A stretch of 64,000 bases of DNA from the NCBI GenBank assembly GCA_964419545.1, contig CAYQQU010000006.1:1-64000 (forward strand), read 5' to 3'. The position numbers were made by a program, and so were the translations under genes. This DNA comes from CAYQQU01 sp964419545. GTDB lineage: Bacteria; Bacteroidota; Bacteroidia; Chitinophagales; Saprospiraceae. Within the stretch, counting starts at the first letter, position 1; every line of letters starts with the position of its first letter. The notes below the pieces were generated by a model. That model saw only the letters and a program-made list of their open reading frames with translations. It was not told the DNA's origin and ran no database searches. Shown here in pieces: positions 25,347 through 33,815 of this stretch.

Positions 25347-28300
25347 ATGAAACCGCCATTTTTTTTCCTGCTCCTCTGCCTGCCTTTGGGGCTTTCCGCT
25401 CAATTTACGGATGATTTCAGCGATGGGGATTTCACCTCCGATCCGCCCTGGTTCGGCAATACCGACCGCTTCGTCGTCGCCGCCGGCGAGCTGCAATTGC
25501 TGCATGCCGAGCCCGAAGCGAACAATACCGCGTTTCTGGCAGTCGACGCTCCGACCACGGCCGACGCCCCGACGACCTGGTCGTTTCGCGTGCGCCTCGA
25601 ATTTTCGCCATCGAGCGCCAACCGCACCCGCATTTACCTGAGCAGCACAGCCGGCGACCTCAGCGACGACACCAACGGCTATTTCGTAGAAATCGGCGAG
25701 AGCGGCTCCGATGACGCACTGACCCTTTACCGGCAAGACGGCAGCAGCACTACGGCCCTGGTTACCGGCGCCGCCGGAGCGGTCGCCAACGACCCCGCCG
25801 AGGCAGGGGTGCGCGTAACCCGTTCCACCGCCGGCGAATGGGAGCTCAGCGCCGACTATAGCGGCGGAACGGACTATCAGTTGGAAGGGACCGCCACCGA
25901 CGACACCTACCCGGTCGGCCAGTTCTTCGGTTTTTACTGCCGCTATTCCGCTACCCGCGCCGATAAATTTTTCTTTGACGATGTCTTTATCGACCCGCTC
26001 TTCGTCGATACCCAACCGCCGGAACTGATCAGCGCTACCGCCCTGAGCGCCACCGGCCTCCTGCTCACCTTCAACGAGCCACTCGACCCGGCGGCCGCCG
26101 AAGATACCGGCAATTACACCATCGATAACGGCATCGGCGCGCCCGTCGCCGCCACCTTCGACCCGGCCGAACCCGCCCGGGTATCGCTTACGCTGAACAC
26201 CCCGCTGGTCAACCTCACCACCTATACTCTCACCGCTACCGGCATCACCGACGCCAACGGCAATGCCGGCAGCGAACAAACGACGACCTTCACCTTCCTG
26301 GATATCCAGCCGGCGGTATTGAACGACATCATCATTACCGAAATCATGGCCGACCCGACCCCCGCCGTCGGGTTGCCCGAGACGGAATACGTCGAGCTCT
26401 ACAACCGCAGCGAGAAGGTCATTCAACTCGGCGACCTGCTTTTCGACAGCGGCGGCAGCCCCGCCCCTTTATCCAGCTTCGCCATGCCGCCCCAAACCTA
26501 CGTCATCCTCACCGATAGCGACGATGCGCCGGCCCTGGCTCCCTTCGGGGAGGTGGTCAGCATCGACGGCAGCCTAGGCCTGACCAACGGCGGCGACCAG
26601 CTGCAGCTCACCGATAGCGAAGGCGAACGCATTCACCAAATCAATTACACCGACGATTGGTACGCCGACCCGGATCGCGACGACGGCGGCTACGCCCTCG
26701 AACTGATCGACCTGGCGGGCCCTTACGACTGCGCCGGCAACTGGCGGGCGGCGGTAGCCCAGGCCGGCGGTACGCCCGGCGGCCCCAACTCCGTACAAGG
26801 CGCCCCCGCCGACGACCAGGGCCCGGTGCTGACGCGCACCACCACCCTGAGCGATACCGAGATCGTACTGTTGTTTGACGAACCGGTAGACGAAGCCTCT
26901 GCAACCGATCCGGCTTTTTACGACCTCGCCGGAGGCCCGGCCGTCATGGAAGTTCTGCTCACCGGCGAAGCAGACCAGGTGTTGCTCATCCTCGAAAGCC
27001 CGCTGCAGTTGCGCACCGTTTATACCCTCACCGTTCCCGGCGGCATCGCCGACTGCCTGGGCAATACCGGCGGGCAAGCGATCCAGGTGACGATCGCGCT
27101 GGGCGAGCCGGTAGAAAGCGGCGATTTGCTGGTCACGGAAATTATGGCCGACCCCGGCGACGCTCCGGACCTGCCCGAAGTGGAGTACATCGAACTGTAC
27201 AACCGTTCCGAAAAATTCCTGCAACTGGGCGGCGTCGCCTTTTCCAACGGCGGTACGCCCAAAACCCTCCCGGCCGCTATCTTACTGCCGGGCGAATACC
27301 TGATCCTGACCGACGAAGACGCCGCAGATGAATTATTGCCCTTCGGCGCCGTGCTGGGCATCAGCAGCTTCCCGGCCCTGGTGAACAGCGGCGACGAGAT
27401 CATCCTGCTCGCCGAAACGGGCGCCGCCCTCTTTTCGCTGGAATACGATACGCGCTGGTACGCCGACCCGGAAAAAGCGCGGGGCGGCAATTCGCTGGAG
27501 ATGATCGACCGGCAGGGACCGCTGACCTGCCGGCACAACTGGCGCGCCGCTGATGATCCCCGGGGAGGAACGCCCGGGCAGGTTAATTCCATCGACGGGC
27601 AGGCGCCGGAATCCGTCCCGGTCGACCTCCAGGTCATTCTTCCCGAAGCAAGCGACCAGTTGCTCGTCACTTTCAACCGAGCGTTGGACCCGGCTACCGC
27701 GCTGGAAAACGCGGCCTACACCCTGGAACCGGAACTGCCCGTCACCGGGCTGACCCTCGCCGGCCCCGAACAGGTCAGGCTCACCCTGGGCGAACCGCTC
27801 GCACCCCAAACCCTGTATACCCTTACCGTCAACCTGCCGCTGACCGATTGTGTCGGCAACGGGCCCGGCGCCTTCAACACCCTGCCATTCGGCCTGCCCG
27901 AGCCGGCCGCCCCCGGCGATTTCGCCGTCAACGAGGTGCTTTTCTTTCCCCAGGTCAGCGGCTCCGATTTTGTGGAGCTCTACAACCGGTCCGGGAAAGT
28001 AATCAACCTCAACGGACTGGAAATTGAAAATGCCGCTAAACTGAGCGGCAACACTTTGGAACAGGTATTCAGCGACTTCCTGCTGCTGCCCCAACAGTAC
28101 GCCGTGCTCACCCCCGACCCCGCCGATATCCAGGCGCGCTACCAAACCGGCTCGCCCGTCACCTTTCTGGCCACGGACCTACCCACGCTCGACAGTGACG
28201 AGGGCAATGTCACGCTGCGATTTGACGGCGTCACGATCGACTCTTTCGACTACTCGGACGACCTGCACTTCAGCCTGCTGGACAACGAACGGGGCGTCTC

Positions 28301-28748
28301 TCTGGAACGCATCGACCCGGCCGGCCCGAGCAACAGCGCCGGCAATTGGCACTCGGCCGCTTCCACCGTGGGCTTTGCCACGCCCGGATACCAGAATTCG
28401 GTATTTGCCCTGACGCCCGGCGCCGCCGGATCGGTGGTTTCGGTGCCCAATAATACCTTCTCGCCGGACGGCGACGGATTCGAAGAAACGCTCAATATTT
28501 TTTACGACGTACCGGCTCCCGGCTACGTGCTCAATGTCGAGGTCTTTGATGCCCAAGGCCGCCCCGTACGCAAGCTTCTCGACAACCAGACCCTCGCGGG
28601 AGCGGGCAGCTTCAAATGGGACGGCGCCACCGACGACGGTCAAAAAGCCCGCATCGGCATCTACGTGCTCTGGATAGAACTTTTCCGCCCCGACGGAAGC
28701 ACGGAGCAACGCAAAGAAACCTGTGTGCTGGCAGGGCGACTCGACTGA
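25347..28748 (+). CDS. large secreted protein with three lamin-tail domains and C-terminal FlgD-like Ig domain
   Basis: 1133 residues from ATG 25347, which begins a good signal peptide (MKPPFFFLLLCLPLGLSAQ). Residues about 20-215 form a lectin-like beta sandwich. Three modules follow, each an Ig-like domain (about 231-320, 493-588, 757-850; LLLTFNEPLDPA pattern) and a lamin-tail domain (about 325, 590, 855; ITEIMADP...EYVELYNRSEK). The end (about 1032-1133, NNTFSPDGDGFEETLNIFYD...GIYVLWIE) is the gliding-motility/FlgD-like domain often used as a T9SS type B-like C terminus. Probably a cell-surface or exported adhesin or nuclease-associated protein; no catalytic domain is visible. Confidence 0.88.
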   Translation: MKPPFFFLLLCLPLGLSAQFTDDFSDGDFTSDPPWFGNTDRFVVAAGELQLLHAEPEANNTAFLAVDAPTTADAPTTWSFRVRLEFSPSSANRTRIYLSSTAGDLSDDTNGYFVEIGESGSDDALTLYRQDGSSTTALVTGAAGAVANDPAEAGVRVTRSTAGEWELSADYSGGTDYQLEGTATDDTYPVGQFFGFYCRYSATRADKFFFDDVFIDPLFVDTQPPELISATALSATGLLLTFNEPLDPAAAEDTGNYTIDNGIGAPVAATFDPAEPARVSLTLNTPLVNLTTYTLTATGITDANGNAGSEQTTTFTFLDIQPAVLNDIIITEIMADPTPAVGLPETEYVELYNRSEKVIQLGDLLFDSGGSPAPLSSFAMPPQTYVILTDSDDAPALAPFGEVVSIDGSLGLTNGGDQLQLTDSEGERIHQINYTDDWYADPDRDDGGYALELIDLAGPYDCAGNWRAAVAQAGGTPGGPNSVQGAPADDQGPVLTRTTTLSDTEIVLLFDEPVDEASATDPAFYDLAGGPAVMEVLLTGEADQVLLILESPLQLRTVYTLTVPGGIADCLGNTGGQAIQVTIALGEPVESGDLLVTEIMADPGDAPDLPEVEYIELYNRSEKFLQLGGVAFSNGGTPKTLPAAILLPGEYLILTDEDAADELLPFGAVLGISSFPALVNSGDEIILLAETGAALFSLEYDTRWYADPEKARGGNSLEMIDRQGPLTCRHNWRAADDPRGGTPGQVNSIDGQAPESVPVDLQVILPEASDQLLVTFNRALDPATALENAAYTLEPELPVTGLTLAGPEQVRLTLGEPLAPQTLYTLTVNLPLTDCVGNGPGAFNTLPFGLPEPAAPGDFAVNEVLFFPQVSGSDFVELYNRSGKVINLNGLEIENAAKLSGNTLEQVFSDFLLLPQQYAVLTPDPADIQARYQTGSPVTFLATDLPTLDSDEGNVTLRFDGVTIDSFDYSDDLHFSLLDNERGVSLERIDPAGPSNSAGNWHSAASTVGFATPGYQNSVFALTPGAAGSVVSVPNNTFSPDGDGFEETLNIFYDVPAPGYVLNVEVFDAQGRPVRKLLDNQTLAGAGSFKWDGATDDGQKARIGIYVLWIELFRPDGSTEQRKETCVLAGRLD

Positions 28749-28769
28749 ATCGCCCCTGCTCTCCTATGG

Positions 28770-28784
28770 ACCCCGTTGCGGGTT
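28770..28784. repeat. short palindrome ACCCCGTTGCGGGTT
   Basis: Inverse-orientation variant of the AACCCGCAAnGGGTT family; nearly the complement of the copy at 33615-33629. 21 nt after the stop of the lamin-tail-domain gene. Confidence 0.5.
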
Positions 28785-28797
28785 CATGAATTATGGG

Positions 28798-28837
28798 ACA
28801 AAAATTCGGTTGGAATGGCACAAACCCGAATTTTTGT
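28798..28837 (+). terminator. hairpin after the lamin-tail-domain gene
   Basis: Perfect 12-bp arms ACAAAAATTCGG/CCGAATTTTTGT with U-rich flank on both strands, 50 nt past the stop codon. Confidence 0.55.
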
Positions 28838-29086
28838 TCATATATTTGAACCAGGAATTCAACTAGGCGCTAATCAAACCTGCTAGAGAACCAGATTATC
28901 CTTTCACTTCTTTGGGGTTCTTTTTTGTAGAAGGCAAAACTAACTAAGACAGTCGACCAGACACTCTAAGCCATCGGGCTGCTCCGGGCTCAGTCGCGCT
29001 TTCGCGCGACCGGCGGATGCAGGCGATTTGGCGCTTTTGCCATTGCTTAGTTTTTGTTGCTCAAAACCTTGCAAATCATAATTGAC

Positions 29087-30040
29087 ATGAATTCCACAAA
29101 TTCCCCCAAACGGCTTTTGCGGTTTTCCTATTTTGCCGCGGTGACCGTCCTCACGTGGCTCATCGTCTTTCCGCTTCGCGGCGCCTGTTTCCAGTGGTGG
29201 CAACATCAGGCGGTACTTTGGATGTTTACTTTGCTGGGACTCGGACTGGTCTGGCTGATACTGAGCCGCCAACAAATGATGATGGCGAGTTTTGCCGCCT
29301 GCGCCCTCCTCTGTCTGCATCTCGAAAACCCCGAAGGCAACCCGCCTCCCGGACGGACAGCCCCTGCCTTCGCCCGTATTGCCATCGCGCAGCTGCAATT
29401 ACCGGAAGATTTCACGCCACAGCAAGACCTGCCCTGCCTGCGCCCGGCTTTGGAAGCCGATTTGCTGGTGGTAGAAATAAATGCGCAGCTGGCGGCCTGG
29501 CGCGCAGCGCTTGAGGATAGCGGTTACCGCTACCGGTCGACTCACCTTCCGCATCTTCATATCTTTTCACGCCTTTCCTTTGATGAGGTGCGTCCGGTAG
29601 TCAGCCAGTACCCTCTGAAAAACATTGCGGGGCGATTGTATCTGAAAACGGGGTATGCCCGGAAGACCGTTCAATTTGTCGTTCCCGTGCTGCCCGAGAC
29701 GGACCCGTCCGGCGCCCTGGCGCAGCTGGCCGGCAGGGTTCGCGATATCGAAACGCCGCTGCTCGTATTCGGCCGTTATCACCGCGCGCCCTGGTCCCGG
29801 GAAGTGCGAGGCTTCCAACAGAGCTCGGGGCTGTGGATCGCCCGCGCGACGCCTCCCCGGCAAGCGCTGGAAACGGTGGGAGCCGCACCGGTGGATCACA
29901 TCTTCTATAATGATTATTTCAAATGTATTAGTTTTGGGACGATAAGCGGCGCCGGCCATCCCAACATTGGCGTAGTCGGTGCTTTTGAATTGCTCACGGA
30001 ACCCACAACCGATGCTGAAACCTCGCATCCTAAGCTTTAA
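29087..30040 (+). CDS. membrane protein with degenerate EEP (endonuclease/exonuclease/phosphatase) fold
   Basis: 317 residues from ATG 29087. Two or three N-terminal membrane segments (about 12-30, 42-60, 66-80), then a domain with the order of EEP proteins: ADLLVVEINAQLAAW, YRYRSTHLPHLHIFSR, a GYARKTVQFVVPVLPE strand, VFGRYHRAPWSREVRGF, VDHIFYNDYF and a final AGHPNIGVVGAFEL. Active EEP enzymes have GDFN, DHIF and SDH at the last sites; here they read GRYH, DHIF and AGH, so the metal and catalytic residues are lost. Likely a pseudoenzyme. Its 3' end overlaps dgkA by 29 nt. Confidence 0.65.
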   Translation: MNSTNSPKRLLRFSYFAAVTVLTWLIVFPLRGACFQWWQHQAVLWMFTLLGLGLVWLILSRQQMMMASFAACALLCLHLENPEGNPPPGRTAPAFARIAIAQLQLPEDFTPQQDLPCLRPALEADLLVVEINAQLAAWRAALEDSGYRYRSTHLPHLHIFSRLSFDEVRPVVSQYPLKNIAGRLYLKTGYARKTVQFVVPVLPETDPSGALAQLAGRVRDIETPLLVFGRYHRAPWSREVRGFQQSSGLWIARATPPRQALETVGAAPVDHIFYNDYFKCISFGTISGAGHPNIGVVGAFELLTEPTTDAETSHPKL

Positions 30041-30377
30041 ATACGCCCTGCAAGGAGTGGTCGATCTCTTTAAGAGTCAGCCCAATGCTAAAATTCACCT
30101 GCTCGCCGCCGCGGCGGTCATCACCTTCGGCTTTGTTTTTGCCGTAGATACCGTAGAATGGTGTATCCTGGCGCTGGCGATCGCAGCAGTGCTGGCCGCC
30201 GAAGCCTTCAATACCGCTCTCGAATACCTCACCGACCTGGTTTCCCCCGAGTACCACGAACTGGCCGGTAAAACTAAAGACGCCGCGGCCGCAGGAGTGC
30301 TCCTCACTGCAATCGGCGCGGCTACCGCCGGGCTGGTCATTTTTCTGCCTCGTTTCCTCCATTGGCTGGGGTATTGA
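30012..30377 (+). CDS. dgkA: diacylglycerol/undecaprenol kinase family protein
   Basis: 121 residues from ATG 30012 with three membrane helices. The prokaryotic DAGK signature is present: E64-AFNTALE (64-71), HELAGKTKDAAAAGVLL (about 82-98). It phosphorylates diacylglycerol or undecaprenol at the inner membrane. ATG 30012 (MLKPRILSFKYALQG) is the family-like start; it lies inside the end of the upstream membrane protein gene, so the two are probably co-translated. Confidence 0.93.
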   Translation: MLKPRILSFKYALQGVVDLFKSQPNAKIHLLAAAAVITFGFVFAVDTVEWCILALAIAAVLAAEAFNTALEYLTDLVSPEYHELAGKTKDAAAAGVLLTAIGAATAGLVIFLPRFLHWLGY

Positions 30378-30378
30378 T

Positions 30379-30401
30379 ACCGGCCCAGCATTGTGGCCGG
30401 T
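30379..30401 (+). terminator. hairpin after dgkA
   Basis: Perfect 7-bp stem ACCGGCC/GGCCGGT immediately after the stop; a run of seven T follows only at about 30430, behind a second weak stem. Confidence 0.45.
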
Positions 30402-30494
30402 TTCGGCAATTTCTCCCAAGCGGCAGCCGTTTTTTTGTTTGTGATTTTTGACCCTCCGCCCTTTTCTTCATCAACACCCTAAATTTTTTCTTAC

Positions 30495-31958
30495 ATGAAA
30501 GCCCGTGGTCTCATTGTTTTTTTGCTTCTGTTTGTTTCATCCCTCTCCGCACAACATCAACTGGGGTTACGTACAGAAAACGCCGCCGGGATAAACGGCG
30601 TAGCGCTCAACCCCGCGGCGCCGCTCCTCACGCCTTTTCCCTGGCAGATCAACCTCCTGGAAGGAAGCTTTTTCTTTGAGAACAACTACGCCTATTTCGA
30701 AGGAATACGCCTGGGCGACCTCCTGCAGGAAACAGAAGATCTGGAGGTTGTCTACGCGCCCTACCAGGAAGAACCCGACGGCTCCGGCGAGCGCACTTTC
30801 GTATTCGACATCTACACCCACAACAATGATCGGTTTGCCGCACTCGCCACCTCCGCCATGGGCCCTTCCTTTTTCGTCCGGATCGGCGGCGCTTTCAGCC
30901 TGGGCGTGGTAGCCCGTGCGCGCACCGGCTTTCGCGTTGCCGGCGTGGCTCCGGCATTGAGCTACGACCAGCTGGAACGCCTCGAAAATTTTGACCGCCT
31001 TTCGGTGGCGCCCCTGCGATTCGCCGCACTCGGATGGACAGAGGCTGGGCTCAACCTGGGGTACCGCTGCTCCCTGAACAACGGCGGCGCCCTGCACATC
31101 GGAATTACCGCTAAAGCACTACAAGGATACGAGTCGGTTTACATTGAAAACGAATCGCCTCTCGATCTGACCGTCTTTCCCGGCGATTCGTTGCTGGCCG
31201 CCTCCTTCGACGTCCGGGCCGGCTACACGACCACCCTGGAAGCGGCGGCGGAATATTCTCCGCAAAACAACGGCAGTGGCGTCGGCTTCGATCTGGGTGT
31301 CATCTACACGGACGCTCCGGAAGGCGAGTCGCCCTACCGCTGGCGCCTGGGGGTGTCGCTGCTCGACCTGGGCAGCCTGCGGTTTGACCGTAACGCTCAG
31401 GCTTACCGCTTCCGCTCCGAATTGCAGGCCAGCCTCACCCGGGCGCCCTACGACGAGATCCAGGGCGTCGAAAATGTCGACTCCTTATTGCAGATTCTCA
31501 GCGACCAGGCCCTGGGGGACCCGCAGGTCGCCCGGGCGGGTACGAGCTTCGACCTCTGGCTGCCGGCCGCGTTGAGTGTACAGGTGGATCGCGCTTTGGG
31601 GTCGTCCTTTTTTATGAACGCCACCCTGGTGCACGGTCTCCCGCTCGGCGAAAACCGCCTTTCCCGCGGCGCCCTCCTCGCGGTGACGCCCCGCTGGGAA
31701 ACCAAATGGCTGGGCGCCTCCCTGCCCATATCCTTATATGAATGGAACCGGCTGCGCGTCGGTGCAGGACTGCGACTGGGGTTCGTATATCTCGGCACCG
31801 ACAAACTCGGCAGCCTGCTATTGCGGCAGCGGTTTTCCGGCGCCGATTTTTATTTTGCGCTGCGATTCCAGCCCTGGTGGGAAAAGAGAAGCGGCGGCGG
31901 CAAAAAGCGATCGGGTCGCCGGGGACGGCGCGGCAATGTTAAATGCTATGAATTCTGA
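30495..31958 (+). CDS. DUF5723 family outer-membrane protein
   Basis: 487 residues, signal peptide (MKARGLIVFLLLFVSSLSAQ) and the typical N terminus of the family (HQLGLRTENAAGINGVALNPA). The rest is a pattern of amphipathic beta strands with Gly/aromatic turns, predicted to form an outer-membrane barrel like that of other Bacteroidetes DUF5723 proteins, which are often found with surface or secretion genes. It ends in a basic tail (GGGKKRSGRRGRRGN) that is unusual for a barrel, whose last strand normally ends the chain. A GNAT gene follows after 4 nt. Confidence 0.85.
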   Translation: MKARGLIVFLLLFVSSLSAQHQLGLRTENAAGINGVALNPAAPLLTPFPWQINLLEGSFFFENNYAYFEGIRLGDLLQETEDLEVVYAPYQEEPDGSGERTFVFDIYTHNNDRFAALATSAMGPSFFVRIGGAFSLGVVARARTGFRVAGVAPALSYDQLERLENFDRLSVAPLRFAALGWTEAGLNLGYRCSLNNGGALHIGITAKALQGYESVYIENESPLDLTVFPGDSLLAASFDVRAGYTTTLEAAAEYSPQNNGSGVGFDLGVIYTDAPEGESPYRWRLGVSLLDLGSLRFDRNAQAYRFRSELQASLTRAPYDEIQGVENVDSLLQILSDQALGDPQVARAGTSFDLWLPAALSVQVDRALGSSFFMNATLVHGLPLGENRLSRGALLAVTPRWETKWLGASLPISLYEWNRLRVGAGLRLGFVYLGTDKLGSLLLRQRFSGADFYFALRFQPWWEKRSGGGKKRSGRRGRRGNVKCYEF

Positions 31959-31962
31959 AACT

Positions 31963-32439
31963 ATGCTTCGGTACTCCTGCCACCATTTCGAAGAACTGAC
32001 AACTTCGGCCCTCTATGACATTATGGCGTTGCGACAGCAGGTCTTTGTCGTCGAACAAAACTGCCCTTACCTCGACGCCGACGGCGTCGACCTTCAATGC
32101 TGGCACCTGCTGGGGCAAGCTTCCGACGACGCCCTGCTCGCTTACGCACGGCTGATCCCCCGCGGCCTCGTATTCGAGGAATACACCTCGATAGGCCGGG
32201 TCATAACGGCGCCGCAAATCCGCGGCCGGGGCGCCGGGCGGCAGCTGACGCAGAAAGCATTGGACTGGCTCGACCATCAATTTCCGGCTGCCCCGGTAAA
32301 GATCTCCGCCCAATGCTACCTCATCCGCTTTTACGAATCTTTCGGGTTTGAAACGGTCGGAGAATCCTATCTGGAAGACGATATCCCCCATATCGGGATG
32401 ATCCGTAGCCAAAAGCGAGTTGGCAAGAATCAACCCTGA
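31963..32439 (+). CDS. ElaA-type GNAT family N-acetyltransferase
   Basis: 158 residues from ATG 31963 (an ATG at 31948 would overlap the preceding gene by 11 nt). The N terminus LRYSCHHFEELTTSALYDIMALRQQVFVVEQNCPY is characteristic of ElaA proteins; the acetyl-CoA-binding signature is IRGRGAGRQL (about 88-97), and the end has ISAQCYLIRFYESFGF. Substrate unknown. It overlaps or abuts the DUF5723 gene and converges with the lipoprotein gene on the other strand. Confidence 0.92.
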   Translation: MLRYSCHHFEELTTSALYDIMALRQQVFVVEQNCPYLDADGVDLQCWHLLGQASDDALLAYARLIPRGLVFEEYTSIGRVITAPQIRGRGAGRQLTQKALDWLDHQFPAAPVKISAQCYLIRFYESFGFETVGESYLEDDIPHIGMIRSQKRVGKNQP

Positions 32440-32486
32440 AAATCAGACGGCCGGCCTTTCAGGACCGAAAAAAATTCCCGACGGCG

Positions 32487-33032
32487 TCACTGCACCGTCC
32501 GCCCGGAAGCCTGACGCGAATTCAGGTCGATGCGGCGGGATTTTTTGAGATCGACCATCAATCCGGCCCAGGCGCTGGTGGCTTCTACCCGGAATTTGCG
32601 GTTTTCGTAGGTAACGATGCCCGAGCGACGGTTCCAGTCGGAAGCCCGCAATACAAAGCGGCCGTCGGTCTTGGGGCTGGGGCCGAAGATGAGGTAGCGG
32701 TCCCTGCCGCCCCCTTCGAAGCTGATGGCGAAGCGGTTCTCTTTGGGGCTGAAGAGAAAGACGCCCGGGGTATTGCGCGGGATGACGATCTCTTCCACTT
32801 TCCGGCCGTCGATAATCTTGATCTCTCCCGAAGTGATCTGCGAGAGGCTGCCCTTCAGCTCGCGGCGCATCACGATATCATCGGACAGGTAGAACTGAAT
32901 GCGTTTCAGTTCGGCATCGGTCCAGCGGTTGGTTTCGTAGAGATCGATGGTGAAAGGCTTGAGGGTGGGGCCGCAGGCGGAAGCCAGCAGCGCGAGCGCC
33001 AGCAGCCAGGCGTTTATATGAAAAAGTCTCAT
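32487..33032 (-). CDS. hypothetical lipoprotein
   Basis: 181 residues from ATG 33032 with lipoprotein signal MRLFHINAWLLALALLASAC (Cys20). The mature part starts GPTLKPFTIDLYETNRWTDA and is beta-rich with repeated Lys/Arg and Ile (GEIKIIDGRKVEEIVIP). The family occurs widely in Bacteroidetes in my recollection but has no function I can state. It lies downstream of tadA on the same strand, 119 nt apart. Confidence 0.75.
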   Translation of the reverse strand: MRLFHINAWLLALALLASACGPTLKPFTIDLYETNRWTDAELKRIQFYLSDDIVMRRELKGSLSQITSGEIKIIDGRKVEEIVIPRNTPGVFLFSPKENRFAISFEGGGRDRYLIFGPSPKTDGRFVLRASDWNRRSGIVTYENRKFRVEATSAWAGLMVDLKKSRRIDLNSRQASGRTVQ

Positions 33033-33151
33033 TTTGAAAAGGTTTGTTTGCGCATGATTCCACCGGCAAAGTGATCTTTTTTTGCAAATCATTCCAGCGT
33101 ATTAAGAATCTTTAACCGGCGCTTAACGCAATTTAACCTGGATTAACAGCA

Positions 33152-33595
33152 TCAGCGGCGGGCCCGGAAAAACTGTTGGAGCAGCTCGGTGCATTCGTCG
33201 GCGAGGACGCCGAACTCGACTTTCGTTTTGGGATGCAACAAGCTCTTTCCGAACCGCATGAACCCTCGCTTGTCGTCCGCGGCGCCGTAAACGAGTCGCC
33301 CCAGTTGGGCCCACTGCAGCGCGCCGGCGCACATCACGCAGGGCTCCAGGGTAACGTAAAGGGTGCATTCGGCGAGGTATTTACTCCCGAGGAAGTTGGC
33401 CGCTGCGGTCAGAGCGATCATTTCGGCGTGGGCGGTGACGTCGTGCAGCTGCTCGGTTTGGTTGAAGCCGCGGGCGATGATCCGGTTCTGGGTGGCGATG
33501 ACCGCGCCGACAGGCACCTCGCCGGCCTGGAAAGCCTGGCGGGCTTCTTTCAATGCTTCCTTCATAAAATGTTGATCACCGTGAACGCTGAGCAT
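33152..33595 (-). CDS. tadA: tRNA-specific adenosine deaminase
   Basis: 147 residues, a complete zinc-dependent cytidine-deaminase-fold enzyme: catalytic and zinc site H56-A-E58 and the second zinc motif P85-C86-V-M-C89, plus QLGRLVYGAADDKRG. It converts the wobble adenosine 34 of tRNA-Arg(ACG) to inosine and is essential in most bacteria. ATG 33595 puts the family-like DQHFMKEAL at residues 7-15; an internal ATG at 33565 would be short. Ends next to a TTAACCTGGATTAAC palindrome also found after the RND permease gene. Confidence 0.95.
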   Translation of the reverse strand: MLSVHGDQHFMKEALKEARQAFQAGEVPVGAVIATQNRIIARGFNQTEQLHDVTAHAEMIALTAAANFLGSKYLAECTLYVTLEPCVMCAGALQWAQLGRLVYGAADDKRGFMRFGKSLLHPKTKVEFGVLADECTELLQQFFRARR

Positions 33596-33614
33596 ATTCA
33601 GGATTTTGCCGCTG

Positions 33615-33629
33615 AACCCGCAACGGGTC
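33615..33629. repeat. short palindrome AACCCGCAACGGGTC
   Basis: Variant of the AACCC/GGGTT family, 20 nt upstream of the tadA start codon. Confidence 0.5.
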
Positions 33630-33697
33630 CCCTTATAAATTCCGGCGTCGAACAGCCGGTAAAACTTAAACAGTCATCACGCGTTTCCGTTTACTAA

Positions 33698-33745
33698 GAA
33701 CCCATTGCTGGTTTTCGGCTCAAAGAACAAACCCGCAATGGGTTC
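33698..33745. repeat. paired palindromes forming a larger hairpin upstream of guaB
   Basis: Two units in opposite orientation, GAACCCATTGCTGGTTT and AAACCCGCAATGGGTTC, can pair with each other (one mismatch) around a short loop. A further partial unit (ATAATGCGGGTT) follows at 33750. It lies 70 nt upstream of the guaB start. Confidence 0.65.
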
Positions 33746-33804
33746 AAAGATAATGCGGGTTAATTTTCCGGACGTCCCGCTTTTCTTTTCATTGGCAAAA
33801 AGCA

Positions 33805-33812
33805 TACCTTTG
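33805..33812 (+). promoter_or_regulatory. -7 box (TACCTTTG) three bases before the guaB start codon
   Basis: Perfect consensus directly followed by CAC and ATG 33816. Transcription should start at or next to the ATG, giving a leaderless mRNA, and this excludes the longer in-frame starts upstream. No -33 TTG at normal spacing. Confidence 0.6.
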
Positions 33813-33815
33813 CAC

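Larger units (their letters stand above)
28749..29086. other. intergenic region with hairpins
   Basis: 338 bases without a gene. It holds a palindrome of the AACCC/GGGTT family (28770-28784), an A/T-flanked hairpin (28798-28837) and a weaker stem AGAACC/GGTTCT (28887-28921) followed by six T. Confidence 0.5.
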
